DNA of 43,892 nt from Acidimicrobiia bacterium (lineage in GTDB: Bacteria > Actinomycetota > Acidimicrobiia > Acidimicrobiales > Aldehydirespiratoraceae), in the NCBI GenBank assembly GCA_021296315.1, contig JAGWAO010000009.1:1-43892 (forward strand), written 5' to 3'. The translations under genes and the position numbers were made by a program. The notes beneath the pieces were generated by a model, which was given only the letters and a program-made list of their open reading frames with translations, did no database searches and had not been told where the DNA came from. Below are positions 22,122 through 30,334 of the stretch, in pieces (position 1 is the stretch's first letter; the number at the start of each line of letters is the position of its first letter).

Positions 22122-23366
22122 GTGGTTCGACACCGCTCCGATCAAGACTCCGGGGTCTGCGACGACACCGCGGAGCAGGCCGAGTTCAGGGCCAGAGTGC
22201 GGTCCTGGCACGATCGCCACGCCACTGTTCGGTCTCACGACGACCTGTGGAGGGTGCCGCTCTACGTCGACGAGGCCCGGGCCGAGGAATCCTTCCAGAA
22301 CGGGAGGGCCTGGCAGCGCACCCTGTTCGAGCACGGCTGGGCCGGGCTCACGTGGCCCCGCGCCTACGGCGGGGGCGGGGGCGAGCCCTGGCAGGCCCGA
22401 ATCTTCTCCGAGGTGGCGGCGGGCTACGAGGAGTGGCCCGGTTTCATCGGCGCGACCATCGCCATGCTCGGACCCACGCTGCTGCGCCACGGCACCGAGG
22501 AGCAGAAGCGCCGTTTCGTGCCCGGCCTCCTGTCGGGGGAGCTGGCCTTCTGCCAGCTGTTCAGCGAGCCGGGCGCGGGGAGCGACCTGGCCGGGCTGGC
22601 CATGCAGGCCCAGCGCGACGGCGATGAATTCGTGGTGAACGGCCAGAAGGTGTGGAACTCCCAGGCCCAGTTCTGCGACTGGGGGTTCCTGCTGGTGCGG
22701 ACCGATCCCGACGCGCCCAAGCACCGGGGCATCACCTTCCTTCTCGTGGAGATGGGCTCGCCGGGGATCGAGGCCCGACCCCTCGTGCAGATGAATGGCT
22801 CGGCCCACTTCAACGAGGTCTTCTTCGACGACGTGCGTGTACCGGCGGCCAACGTGGTGGGCGATGTCGACGGGGGCTGGGGACCGGCCCGCGCGGTCCT
22901 GCTCAACGAGTCGGCCTTCATCGGCGACCGCAGGGGGACGAGCATCATGGCACCGCTGTCGGAGCTGGCCCGCCGCCACGGCCGGCTCGGCGACCCACTC
23001 GTGCGTCAGCGGCTGGTCGACGCTTGGGCCCGCGAGCGGATGCAGGGCTGGATGGGCGAGACCATCCAGAACGCGGTGCGCCGGCGCGAGCCGCCCCCCA
23101 TCGACCCCGGGATCATGAAGCTGTTCGCCGCCGAGTCGAAGCGGCGCAGCGGCGACTTGGCCGCGTCGCTCGGCGGCCTGGCCGTGGTGGCCGACTGGAA
23201 CGAGCCGGCCCGATGGGCCCGCCACGAGCTGATGGGCCGGTACGCGGTCTCTATCGGCGGCGGGACCGACGAGGTGATGCGCAACAACGTGGCCGAGCGG
23301 GCCCTCGGCCTGCCCAGGGAGCCCAGCGTCGACAGGAATGTCCCCTGGCGGGACATTCCCCGGTGA
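22122..23366 (+). CDS. Acyl-CoA dehydrogenase family protein
   Basis: 414 residues. FAD flavoprotein that introduces a double bond next to the CoA thioester. Flavin-binding marks are CQLFSEPGAGSDLAGLA and NGQKVWNSQAQ, and the C-terminal substrate domain ends with SIGGGTDEVMRNNVAERALGLP. The usual catalytic Glu position between helices J and K is not obvious, so substrate class is open. It starts at GTG with GAGGGAG just upstream. It is divergent from the methyltransferase gene and convergent with the Rieske-less oxygenase, with repeat copy E in the gap. Confidence 0.9.
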   Translation: MVRHRSDQDSGVCDDTAEQAEFRARVRSWHDRHATVRSHDDLWRVPLYVDEARAEESFQNGRAWQRTLFEHGWAGLTWPRAYGGGGGEPWQARIFSEVAAGYEEWPGFIGATIAMLGPTLLRHGTEEQKRRFVPGLLSGELAFCQLFSEPGAGSDLAGLAMQAQRDGDEFVVNGQKVWNSQAQFCDWGFLLVRTDPDAPKHRGITFLLVEMGSPGIEARPLVQMNGSAHFNEVFFDDVRVPAANVVGDVDGGWGPARAVLLNESAFIGDRRGTSIMAPLSELARRHGRLGDPLVRQRLVDAWARERMQGWMGETIQNAVRRREPPPIDPGIMKLFAAESKRRSGDLAASLGGLAVVADWNEPARWARHELMGRYAVSIGGGTDEVMRNNVAERALGLPREPSVDRNVPWRDIPR

Positions 23367-23423
23367 TCACGCGGAGACCCCAGGGGCTGCGCTGACGGGC
23401 GGGCGTCCGTCGCGATGCGGCGG

Positions 23424-23529
23424 TGTCACTCCCGCTCTTGTTCGCTGCGCTGACGGGCCGCTCGGGCCACGGCCTCACTCAGCGCTGCCACAACGCCCCC
23501 GACTCGCCGCCTACCCGCTCGGCCTCTAG
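23424..23529 (+). repeat. Dispersed composite repeat, copy E
   Basis: Core 1 (GTCACTCCCGCTCTTGTTCG onward, 23424-23478) and core 2 (CCCGCTCGGCCTCTAG, 23514-23529). Core 2 and the variable part encode the C-terminal tail of the oxygenase-like protein, whose stop is at 23479-23481. Confidence 0.88.
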
Positions 23530-24390
23530 GGCCGGGATCACGCCGTAGGTCACGCCGAGCCGGCTGAGCCAGCGTCGATAGGCGATCGCGGAGCGGTCGG
23601 CCCGGATCGGGGTCTCGGCCCGGGGGTCCAGCGGCAGCAGCTTGGGGTGCTGGTTCTCGAGTATGGGCTTGTCCTGGGCGATCACTTCCTGCTGGAAACG
23701 GCGGATCTGTTGGTCGGCGCTCACCTGGTCGAGCACGCTGAGGAACAGGTGGGCCCTGATGCGGGTGTCGGTGAGGGGGTGGATGAAGATGCCGATGGCA
23801 TCCATCCGGTCGGCATCGGACGGCGACGACTTGTAGAGCATGGCGCTGTAGGGGTGGGGCACCCGGTAGATGTACTCGGCCAGCACCGCCTGCGAGGAGG
23901 CCGCCGCGGCGCGCGGCTGGTAGAAGACGCAGTCGACGGCCCAGAGCTCACCGTCCCGCTCCTCGACTCGGTACTCGGCCACCTCGGTGTGGGGCTCCTC
24001 GCCGAGCACCCCGGCATGAACGTAGGGGAAGTGAGCCATGTCCAGGAAGTTCTCCACCGCCCGCGGCGCTGAGACCTGGATGCCGACGGTCAGCGCGTTG
24101 AGGGTTCGCCGGTCGTCCTCGTAGGTCTCGGGAACGGCGAACACGCCGCCGTCGGGCTCGCCGAGGGTGGTCCACAGGTACCCGTAGTCGGTGCGAACCT
24201 CGAGCTCGCCACCGCTCTCGGTCCGGGCCCGGGCCGTTCCGTCATCGTCGATCCAGCACGTCAGAGGCGCGCCCAGAAGCAGGGTGCGCAGCGGGCCGCG
24301 GCGGATCTCGTTGAGATCGGCCACCGCGTGCCACTGATTCAGGATCACCGGATCGGAACAGCTCCGGGTTCCGGTCTCTGCCATCGTCAT
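23479..24390 (-). CDS. Ring-hydroxylating oxygenase alpha-subunit-like protein lacking the Rieske domain
   Basis: 303 residues. The C-terminal two thirds is the catalytic domain of VanA/PobA-type Rieske oxygenases: SAPRAVENFLDMAHFPYVHAG has the Asp and two His of the mononuclear iron site, followed by EYIYRVPHPYSAMLY and ENQHPKLLPLD. The N terminus begins like an oxygenase (ILNQWHAVADLNEI, LLGAPLTCWIDDDG). It then goes straight to RTDYGYLWTTLGEP; the roughly 50-60 residues with the CxH and CxxH pairs of the Rieske cluster are absent, in frame. It cannot take electrons in the usual way. ATG with GGAGG upstream. Last gene of the purine-deaminase/transporter operon. The tail after ALEAER is repeat-encoded. 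Confidence 0.82.
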   Translation of the reverse strand: MTMAETGTRSCSDPVILNQWHAVADLNEIRRGPLRTLLLGAPLTCWIDDDGTARARTESGGELEVRTDYGYLWTTLGEPDGGVFAVPETYEDDRRTLNALTVGIQVSAPRAVENFLDMAHFPYVHAGVLGEEPHTEVAEYRVEERDGELWAVDCVFYQPRAAAASSQAVLAEYIYRVPHPYSAMLYKSSPSDADRMDAIGIFIHPLTDTRIRAHLFLSVLDQVSADQQIRRFQQEVIAQDKPILENQHPKLLPLDPRAETPIRADRSAIAYRRWLSRLGVTYGVIPALEAERVGGESGALWQR

Positions 24391-24465
24391 GACAGCCTCC
24401 GCTCGAGCTTGCCGCCGCCACAGTAGGCGAATGTCGGCTCGCGACGCGATCCGGCTATGGACCCA

Positions 24466-25491
24466 TCAGGCGGAGCCGACGTAAGCGTCCAGTTCGGACA
24501 CCCAGGCCTGCCTCTGGGCCTCGGGCGCGAAGCAAGCCTCGAAGCTGTTGCGGGCGCAGCGGGCCAGTTCGGCGCGCGAGAGGTTCAGGGCTTGCGCCAC
24601 GGCCAGGTAGTTGTCGGCCACGTAGCCGCCGAAGTAGGCGGGATCGTCGGAGTTGACGGTGACCTTGAGCCCCGCGTCGAGCAGGCGCTTGAGGTTGTGG
24701 TCCGCCAGGTCGTCGACAACGCACAGGGCAAGATTCGACAGCGGGCACACCGTCAGCGGCGTTTGCGCGGCCACCAGCCGGGCCACCAGGTCGGGATCCT
24801 CCTCGCAGCGCACTCCATGGTCGATCCGCTGCGCGCCGAGAGCGTCGAGGGCCCCGGTGATGTACGCGGGCGGCCCCTCCTCGCCGGCGTGGGCCACCGG
24901 CCGCAGCCCGGCGGCCCGGGCCATGGCGTAGGCCTCGGCGAAGTCCTCGGGCGGATGGTCGACCTCGGAGCTGTCGAGCCCCACGCCGATGATGTCGTCC
25001 AGCCAGCCCCCGGCGGCCCGGAAGGTGTCGCAAGCGGCTTCGCCGGGAAGGTGGCGCAGGAAGCACATGATCAGTGCGGAGGAGATCCCGCATCGGGCCT
25101 CGGCGTCGGCCATGGCGGCGGTGAAGCCCGCCATGAACACGTCGAAGCCGACACCGCGGGAGGTGTGGGTCTGGGGGTCGAAGAACATCTCGGCCCGCCG
25201 GACGCCGTCGGCGTGAGCCCGGTGCAGGTAGGCGGCCATCAGGTCGTAGAAGTCCTGGGGCGTCCGCAGCACGGCCGCGCCCTGGTAGTAGATGTCGAGG
25301 AACGACTGGAGGTCGGTGAACGAGTAGGCGGCCCGGACCGCGGCCTCGTTCTCGAAGGGCAGCTCGACCCCGTTGCGTCCGGCAAGCTCGAAGAGCATCT
25401 CGGGCTCCAGGGTCCCCTCGATGTGCAGGTGCAGCTCGGCCTTGGGCATTCCCCGCACGAAGCCGGCCAGTTCAACGTCGCCGATCGACAC
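24466..25491 (-). CDS. Adenosine/adenine deaminase family protein
   Basis: 341 residues with all catalytic residues of the family. Zinc ligands are in AELHLHIEGTLEPEM (HxH), VAHAGEEGP (His, and the catalytic Glu) and VNSDDP (Asp), plus RIDHGV for the catalytic His. The LHIEGTLEPE start is more like bacterial and fungal adenine deaminases of this fold than like mammalian adenosine deaminase, but 6-aminopurine versus nucleoside cannot be settled by eye. GTG start with GGGAGGGAG upstream. It follows a second deaminase by 33 bases, within the transporter operon, so its substrate is probably brought in by the BMP-type importer. Confidence 0.92.
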   Translation of the reverse strand: MSIGDVELAGFVRGMPKAELHLHIEGTLEPEMLFELAGRNGVELPFENEAAVRAAYSFTDLQSFLDIYYQGAAVLRTPQDFYDLMAAYLHRAHADGVRRAEMFFDPQTHTSRGVGFDVFMAGFTAAMADAEARCGISSALIMCFLRHLPGEAACDTFRAAGGWLDDIIGVGLDSSEVDHPPEDFAEAYAMARAAGLRPVAHAGEEGPPAYITGALDALGAQRIDHGVRCEEDPDLVARLVAAQTPLTVCPLSNLALCVVDDLADHNLKRLLDAGLKVTVNSDDPAYFGGYVADNYLAVAQALNLSRAELARCARNSFEACFAPEAQRQAWVSELDAYVGSA

Positions 25492-25524
25492 CGCTCCCTC
25501 CCCTGTTCACCTCGAAACTGGCGC

Positions 25525-26574
25525 TCAGCCGGCGCCGTTGCGGGCCGGCAGGCCGTAGCTGGATCGCAGCTGGTCGAACTCGGCCTCGAAGCGGCTCCGC
25601 AGAGCGGCCTTCTCGTCGTCGGGTGCCCAGCAGGCGGTGATGCCGTCGAGGCTGATCTGCTCCATTTCCTCGAGGCTGTAGTCGAAGGCGCCGACCACGG
25701 CCGCGTACTCGTCAGCCACGTCGAAGCGCATCATTCCGGGGTCGTCCGAGTTGAGGGTGGCCAGCACGCCCAACTCGCGCTGGCGGGCGTAGGGATGCGA
25801 GGCCACATCGGGTACCACGTTGGCGATCATCACGTTCGACGTGGGGCAGACCGTCAGCGGGATCCGCCGGTCGATGATCTCGGCCGTCAGCTCAGGGTCG
25901 TCGAGCAGCCTGAACCCGTGGTCGACCCGCTCGCAGCCGAACTCGCGCACCGCCAGGGCGATGTTGTCCGACGGCCCGTCCTCTCCGGCATGCATGGTCC
26001 GCTTGAGCCCGTGGCGACCGGCGGACTCGTAGGCGGCCGCGAACGGCCGGTGGTCGACGCGCTCCACCGAGTCGGCTCCCATTCCGATCAGCAGGTCGCG
26101 GTCCTGGGCCCCCGCGAAGTCGGCCATCTCCAGGGCGTGGCCCCCGCCGGAGGGCTTGTCGAAGTCGAGGATCATGCGGCAGCCGATGTCGAGGTCGGCC
26201 CGTGCGTCGATCACGGCGGCGGACACGCCGGCCCACACCGTGGAGACCGGAACTCCCAGCTTGATGACGAATCCGGGCGAGAAGAACATCTCCCGGTAGC
26301 GCACGCCGGCCTCCACCGCGTCCTCGAGGCACTCGTAGGTGATCCGGTGGAAGTCGTCGGCGGTCTGCAGGCTGGCGCAGACCACGGCGTAGATGTCGAG
26401 GAACTGGTTGAGATCGGTGAAGTGGTAGAGATCGGCCGGGTCGTCCACCGGGAACGTGACCCCGTTGGCTTGAGCCAGCTCCTTGATGGTCCCCGCCCGG
26501 CTCGCCCCCTCGATGTGGCAGTGCAGCTCCACCTTCGGCAGGCGCCTCACATGCTCCTCGGTCGCGACGGTCAT
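25525..26574 (-). CDS. Adenosine deaminase family protein (second paralogue)
   Basis: 349 residues. Catalytic set intact: VELHCHIEGAS (HxH), RTMHAGEDGP, CERVDHGFRL and LNSDDPGMM. The Cys in HCH and EGASR in place of EGSL or EGTLE mark a different subgroup from the neighbouring paralogue, so the two probably deaminate different purines or nucleosides. ATG with GGGGAGGAT upstream, 16 bases after the permease stop, so it is clearly co-transcribed with the importer. Product would be inosine-like or hypoxanthine-like compounds. Confidence 0.92.
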   Translation of the reverse strand: MTVATEEHVRRLPKVELHCHIEGASRAGTIKELAQANGVTFPVDDPADLYHFTDLNQFLDIYAVVCASLQTADDFHRITYECLEDAVEAGVRYREMFFSPGFVIKLGVPVSTVWAGVSAAVIDARADLDIGCRMILDFDKPSGGGHALEMADFAGAQDRDLLIGMGADSVERVDHRPFAAAYESAGRHGLKRTMHAGEDGPSDNIALAVREFGCERVDHGFRLLDDPELTAEIIDRRIPLTVCPTSNVMIANVVPDVASHPYARQRELGVLATLNSDDPGMMRFDVADEYAAVVGAFDYSLEEMEQISLDGITACWAPDDEKAALRSRFEAEFDQLRSSYGLPARNGAG

Positions 26575-26590
26575 GATCCTCCCCGGTGGC

Positions 26591-27577
26591 TCAGCGTTCC
26601 TCGCGCGCGTACGGGATGGCCAGCGCGGCCGGCGCGGCGGTGGATCTCACCCGTCTACCAAGCTTCACCGCCCCTGCTGGGATCAGGATGGCGACCAGCG
26701 TGACCACATAGGGCAGCATCGACAGGAAGAAGCTGAGGTCGCTGGCTCCCATGAACGGCAGGCCCCAGCCCCGGGCCTGGGCGGTGGTGTCGAGCGAGAT
26801 CATCGACCCGTACAGCAATGCTCCGGCCACGGCCCACCCCGGCCGCCAGCCGGCAAAGATGACCACCGCCAGCGCGACCCAGCCCCGGCCCCGGGCGATG
26901 TCGGGCGACCAACTGGGAGTAAACGCCAGAACCATGTACGAGCCCGCAGCTCCCGTCAGAGACGCGCCCAACACCGAATAGAAGATCCGCCAGCCAGTCA
27001 CGCTCACACCCACCGCGTCGGCTGCGGCCGGGTTCTCGCCCACGGCCTTCATGTTCATGCCGTGGCGGGTGCGGAACAGCACGAACCACAACACCAGCGG
27101 CAGCCCGACGTAGGCGATGTACACGATCGGGTCATGGAAGAGGAACGCCGACATCAAGTCGTTGTTGTCGAGCACTCCGCCTGGGTTTACCTCCCGGAAC
27201 AGCGTCTTGATCAGCGTGCCGTTTCGATTGGTGCCCAACTGGTTCGAGAGCCCGATGCCACCGAGGGCCAGCGCCAGTCCGACCAGCACCTGGCTGGCAC
27301 GAAAGGCCACTACGCAGACGGCGAAGACAAGGCCGGCCACCGCGGCTGCGATCATGCCGATGAGCATGGCCATCCAGGGGCTCTGCACACCCCACGACAG
27401 AACCGCGATCACCGAGTACACGGCGCCGATGCCGATGAGTCCCTCCTGGCCCAGGTTGAGCACCCCGACCCGCTCGCCGAGCATGGCCCCCGTGGCGGCC
27501 AGCACCACCACCGTGCTGGCCGGGATGGCGGAGCCGACCAGGCTCAGGAAGGCATTCTCGATGATGGCAAGGATCAT
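26591..27577 (-). CDS. Nucleoside-type ABC importer permease 2 (BmpA/NupQ-like system)
   Basis: 328 residues, strongly hydrophobic, with about eight to nine membrane segments. GAMLGERVGVLNLGQEGLIGIGAV near the N terminus is the signature of the second permease of BMP-type nucleoside importers, and MNMKAVGENPAAADAVGV is the cytoplasmic coupling region. The ATG at 27577 overlaps the first permease's stop (ATGA); a longer upstream frame only overlaps that gene. Together with the first permease it forms the heterodimeric channel. Confidence 0.92.
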   Translation of the reverse strand: MILAIIENAFLSLVGSAIPASTVVVLAATGAMLGERVGVLNLGQEGLIGIGAVYSVIAVLSWGVQSPWMAMLIGMIAAAVAGLVFAVCVVAFRASQVLVGLALALGGIGLSNQLGTNRNGTLIKTLFREVNPGGVLDNNDLMSAFLFHDPIVYIAYVGLPLVLWFVLFRTRHGMNMKAVGENPAAADAVGVSVTGWRIFYSVLGASLTGAAGSYMVLAFTPSWSPDIARGRGWVALAVVIFAGWRPGWAVAGALLYGSMISLDTTAQARGWGLPFMGASDLSFFLSMLPYVVTLVAILIPAGAVKLGRRVRSTAAPAALAIPYAREER

Positions 27578-28767
27578 GAGCCTGCCCCCTCGGAGGCATG
27601 GTCCGCTGCCACGGCGTCGCTCCCGGTACCAGTCTCCTCGGTGTCGCGGCGTGCGAGTCGATAGCGGGCCGCTATCTCGCCCAACGCGATGCCCGTGAGA
27701 ATCACGCCATAGCTGGCGAAGATGATGTACACCGACAAGCCCTTGGTCTGTAACAGCACCCCGGCGTAGAACATCGCGGCGATGCACACACCTCCGCCCA
27801 TCACGCCCCAGAACGAGGCGCCGGCGAGCGCGGCCACGATGAAGCCCGACAGCCCGAACTGGGCTGAGAACCCAGCGTTCATGGCCTGCGCGCCGGGAGC
27901 GCTCAACTGGAGCATCCCACCAAGGCCGGCGATGGCGCCGGTGAACAGCATCACCACCATGATCCGGCGTCGCACCGCGATACCAGCGAAGCCGGCAGCC
28001 CGCGGGTTGCCCCCGATCGTGTCGACCTCATAGCCGATCGTCGTGGAGCGGAACACCCACCAGAGCGCGGCGGCGATGATCACAGGAACGAACAGGGCGA
28101 TGGTGACCGACTCTGCCCCGGGAATCTTCTCCAGGATGACGGGGACCCTCTCGGTGGATCGGATGACCGCGGACTCCCTGTCCCGCCAGAACCCCAGTGA
28201 AGCCCAGACCACCAACTGAAAGGCCACAAAGTTCAACAGCAGCGTCGTAATGATCTCGTTCACGTCCAAGTAAGCCCGGGCCAGTGCAGGCACGAGGATC
28301 CATGCCGCTCCGGCCAGGGTGCCCGCCACCGCCATGACGATCAGCACCAGCCATCCGGGGCCGTTCATATGGATGCCCACTCCCACCGCGGCCAGGCCCC
28401 CCATCAGGAACTGGCCATCAGAGCCGATGTTCCACACCTTCATTCGCAATGACAGCGCCACGCCCAGCGCGGTCATCAGGATGGGTATGGCTCGCAGGGC
28501 CACGCCCTCAATGCCGCGCTGGCTGCCGAGAATGGAGTCGAGCGCCTGCCAGAGGATCCAGAAGGCATTGCGCCCGGTGAGTAGCAGCAGGATCCCGACC
28601 ACGACCATCGCGCTGACCGCACCGCTGATGCGGGAGAGCGCGGCCCGCCGGGTGTCGACCTCCAAGCGCCTGTCCAACCTCCACGGCGTCGCCGAGAGCA
28701 CCGCTCCGGCAATCGAGCCGAGAGGGGTCATGCCCGCTCTCCGCTCTGCTGAGCGATCGATGCCCAT
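27574..28767 (-). CDS. Nucleoside-type ABC importer permease 1 (BmpA/NupP-like system)
   Basis: 397 residues. About nine membrane segments. RMKVWNIGSDGQFLMGGLAAVG is the hallmark of the first permease of these importers, and STTIGYEVDTIGGNPRAAGFAGI is its coupling helix. The ATG at 28767 has GGTGAGACCGGA just before it and lies 7 bases after the ATPase stop; the frame is open further upstream but there it overlaps the ATPase gene. A C-terminal extension rich in Asp, Glu and Ala is probably cytoplasmic. Confidence 0.9.
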   Translation of the reverse strand: MGIDRSAERRAGMTPLGSIAGAVLSATPWRLDRRLEVDTRRAALSRISGAVSAMVVVGILLLLTGRNAFWILWQALDSILGSQRGIEGVALRAIPILMTALGVALSLRMKVWNIGSDGQFLMGGLAAVGVGIHMNGPGWLVLIVMAVAGTLAGAAWILVPALARAYLDVNEIITTLLLNFVAFQLVVWASLGFWRDRESAVIRSTERVPVILEKIPGAESVTIALFVPVIIAAALWWVFRSTTIGYEVDTIGGNPRAAGFAGIAVRRRIMVVMLFTGAIAGLGGMLQLSAPGAQAMNAGFSAQFGLSGFIVAALAGASFWGVMGGGVCIAAMFYAGVLLQTKGLSVYIIFASYGVILTGIALGEIAARYRLARRDTEETGTGSDAVAADHASEGAGS

Positions 28768-28774
28768 TCCGGTC

Positions 28775-30307
28775 TCACCGCGATGCCTCCGCGGGAGTGT
28801 GGCCACCCATGAGCAAGCCGAGGTACTCACGGTCGGCATCGGCTGCGTCGAATACGCCCATGATCCGTCCCTCGTACATGACCGCGATGCGATCGCTCAT
28901 CAACAGCACTTCGTCAAGGTCGTCCGAGATCAGCAGCACCGCGCATCCTCCGTCGCGCTTGTCGAGGACGGTAGCCCTTACCTCTTGGGCCGCGTTCACA
29001 TCGAGCCCTCGGGTGGGGTGGGCCGCCACCAGCAGCCGATCCGCGGCCAGAGCCTCTCGCCGGGCCACCAAGCGCTGCTGGTTGCCGCCCGAGAGCTGCC
29101 CTGCCGTGGCGAACACCGAGCGGGTCTGCACGCGGGCCGCCTCCACCAGCCGCTTGGCGAAGTCGATCACTTCCTGGCGGTCGAGGGTCAGACCCTGGGA
29201 AAAGGCCTCGGTCCAGTAGTTGTGCAACACCGCATTGTTCTTCAGCGGCGCCGAGAGGACCATGCCCATCCCGATCCGGTCCTCGGGGATGTGACCCACG
29301 CCCAAATCGGTAACTGCCCTCACCGACATCGATGCGACATCGGCTCCGTCGACCGCTATCGAGCCGGATTGCAGGTCGCGCAATGAGCAGATGACCTCGG
29401 CCAGTTCGGTCTGGCCGTTGCCCGACACCCCGGCTATGCCGAGGATCTCCCCGGCTCGCACGGTCAGGTCCACATTGTGCAGTGCCGTAATCCCCCGATC
29501 ATTGAGAGCCGAGACCCCCCTGAGTTCCAACGTGGACTCCCCGGTAACGACTCGATGCTCGACGCTCAGCAACCGCTCTTCGCCGGTCATCAGCCGGGCA
29601 ATCTCGCCGGCGGTGGCCCCCTCCGTCGGCCGGGTGATCTCCCTGATCCCCTGACGCAGCACGGTCAGGCGGTCCGACACGGCCAGCACCTCCCGCAGCT
29701 TGTGGGTGATGAAGATCACGCTCAGGCCACTGGCCGCCAGCTCCCGGACCACCGCGAAGAGCTCCTCGGCCTCCTTGGCAGTCAGCACTGCGGTGGGCTC
29801 GTCGAGGATCAGGACCCGGGCGCCGCGGGCCAGCACCCGCAGGATCTCCACCCGCTGCTGCTCCCCCACCGACAGCTGCCAGATCTTGGCGGTGGGATCG
29901 ACGTGCATCCCCATCTCGCTCATGAACCGCTCGGTCCGATCGATCAGGGTCCGCTGGCTGACGACACCGGGGGTCTCGGGCCAGCCCAGGTGGATGTTCT
30001 CGGCCACGGTCATCGGCTCGACCAGCCGGAAGTGCTGGTGGACCATGCCGATGCCGGCGTCGATGGCGTGGGCGGGAGCGCGAAAGTCGCGCTCGACCCC
30101 GTCGACAATCACCTGACCCGCGTCGGCGCGGTAGATGCCGGCCAGGATGTTGCACAGAGTGGTCTTGCCCGCCCCGTTCTCGCCCACCAGGGCGTGGACC
30201 TCGGACCACCTCACCTCGAAGTCGACGGCGTCGAGGGCGGCCACGCCCCCGAAGGCCTTGCTGATGGCCCGCGCCTCTACCGAGGGCTGTGGGCTGTCGC
30301 CGGTCAA
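28775..30307 (-). CDS. Double-domain ABC ATPase of the BMP-type nucleoside importer
   Basis: 510 residues, two nucleotide-binding domains in tandem as in RbsA/NupO. Domain 1: Walker A GENGAGKTT, signature LSVGEQQR, Walker B VLILDEPTAVL, His in FITHK. Domain 2 is degenerate at its P-loop (GVSGNGQTE) with signature LSGGNQQR and LLVAAHPTRGLDV, where the Walker B Glu is His; this asymmetry is normal for the family. The start is TTG at 30307 by fit to homology (EARAISKAFGGVAALD follows), with no strong ribosome site. It lies 27 bases after the binding-protein stop. Confidence 0.92.
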   Translation of the reverse strand: MTGDSPQPSVEARAISKAFGGVAALDAVDFEVRWSEVHALVGENGAGKTTLCNILAGIYRADAGQVIVDGVERDFRAPAHAIDAGIGMVHQHFRLVEPMTVAENIHLGWPETPGVVSQRTLIDRTERFMSEMGMHVDPTAKIWQLSVGEQQRVEILRVLARGARVLILDEPTAVLTAKEAEELFAVVRELAASGLSVIFITHKLREVLAVSDRLTVLRQGIREITRPTEGATAGEIARLMTGEERLLSVEHRVVTGESTLELRGVSALNDRGITALHNVDLTVRAGEILGIAGVSGNGQTELAEVICSLRDLQSGSIAVDGADVASMSVRAVTDLGVGHIPEDRIGMGMVLSAPLKNNAVLHNYWTEAFSQGLTLDRQEVIDFAKRLVEAARVQTRSVFATAGQLSGGNQQRLVARREALAADRLLVAAHPTRGLDVNAAQEVRATVLDKRDGGCAVLLISDDLDEVLLMSDRIAVMYEGRIMGVFDAADADREYLGLLMGGHTPAEASR

Positions 30308-30334
30308 CTCGGGTCTAAAGAGCTGTAAGCGGGA

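Noticed and set aside
24457..26703. A 748-codon open frame on the plus strand.
   Set aside because: It is antisense to two adenosine-deaminase genes with full catalytic motifs; its His/Gly/Arg-rich product is what high-GC antisense frames look like.
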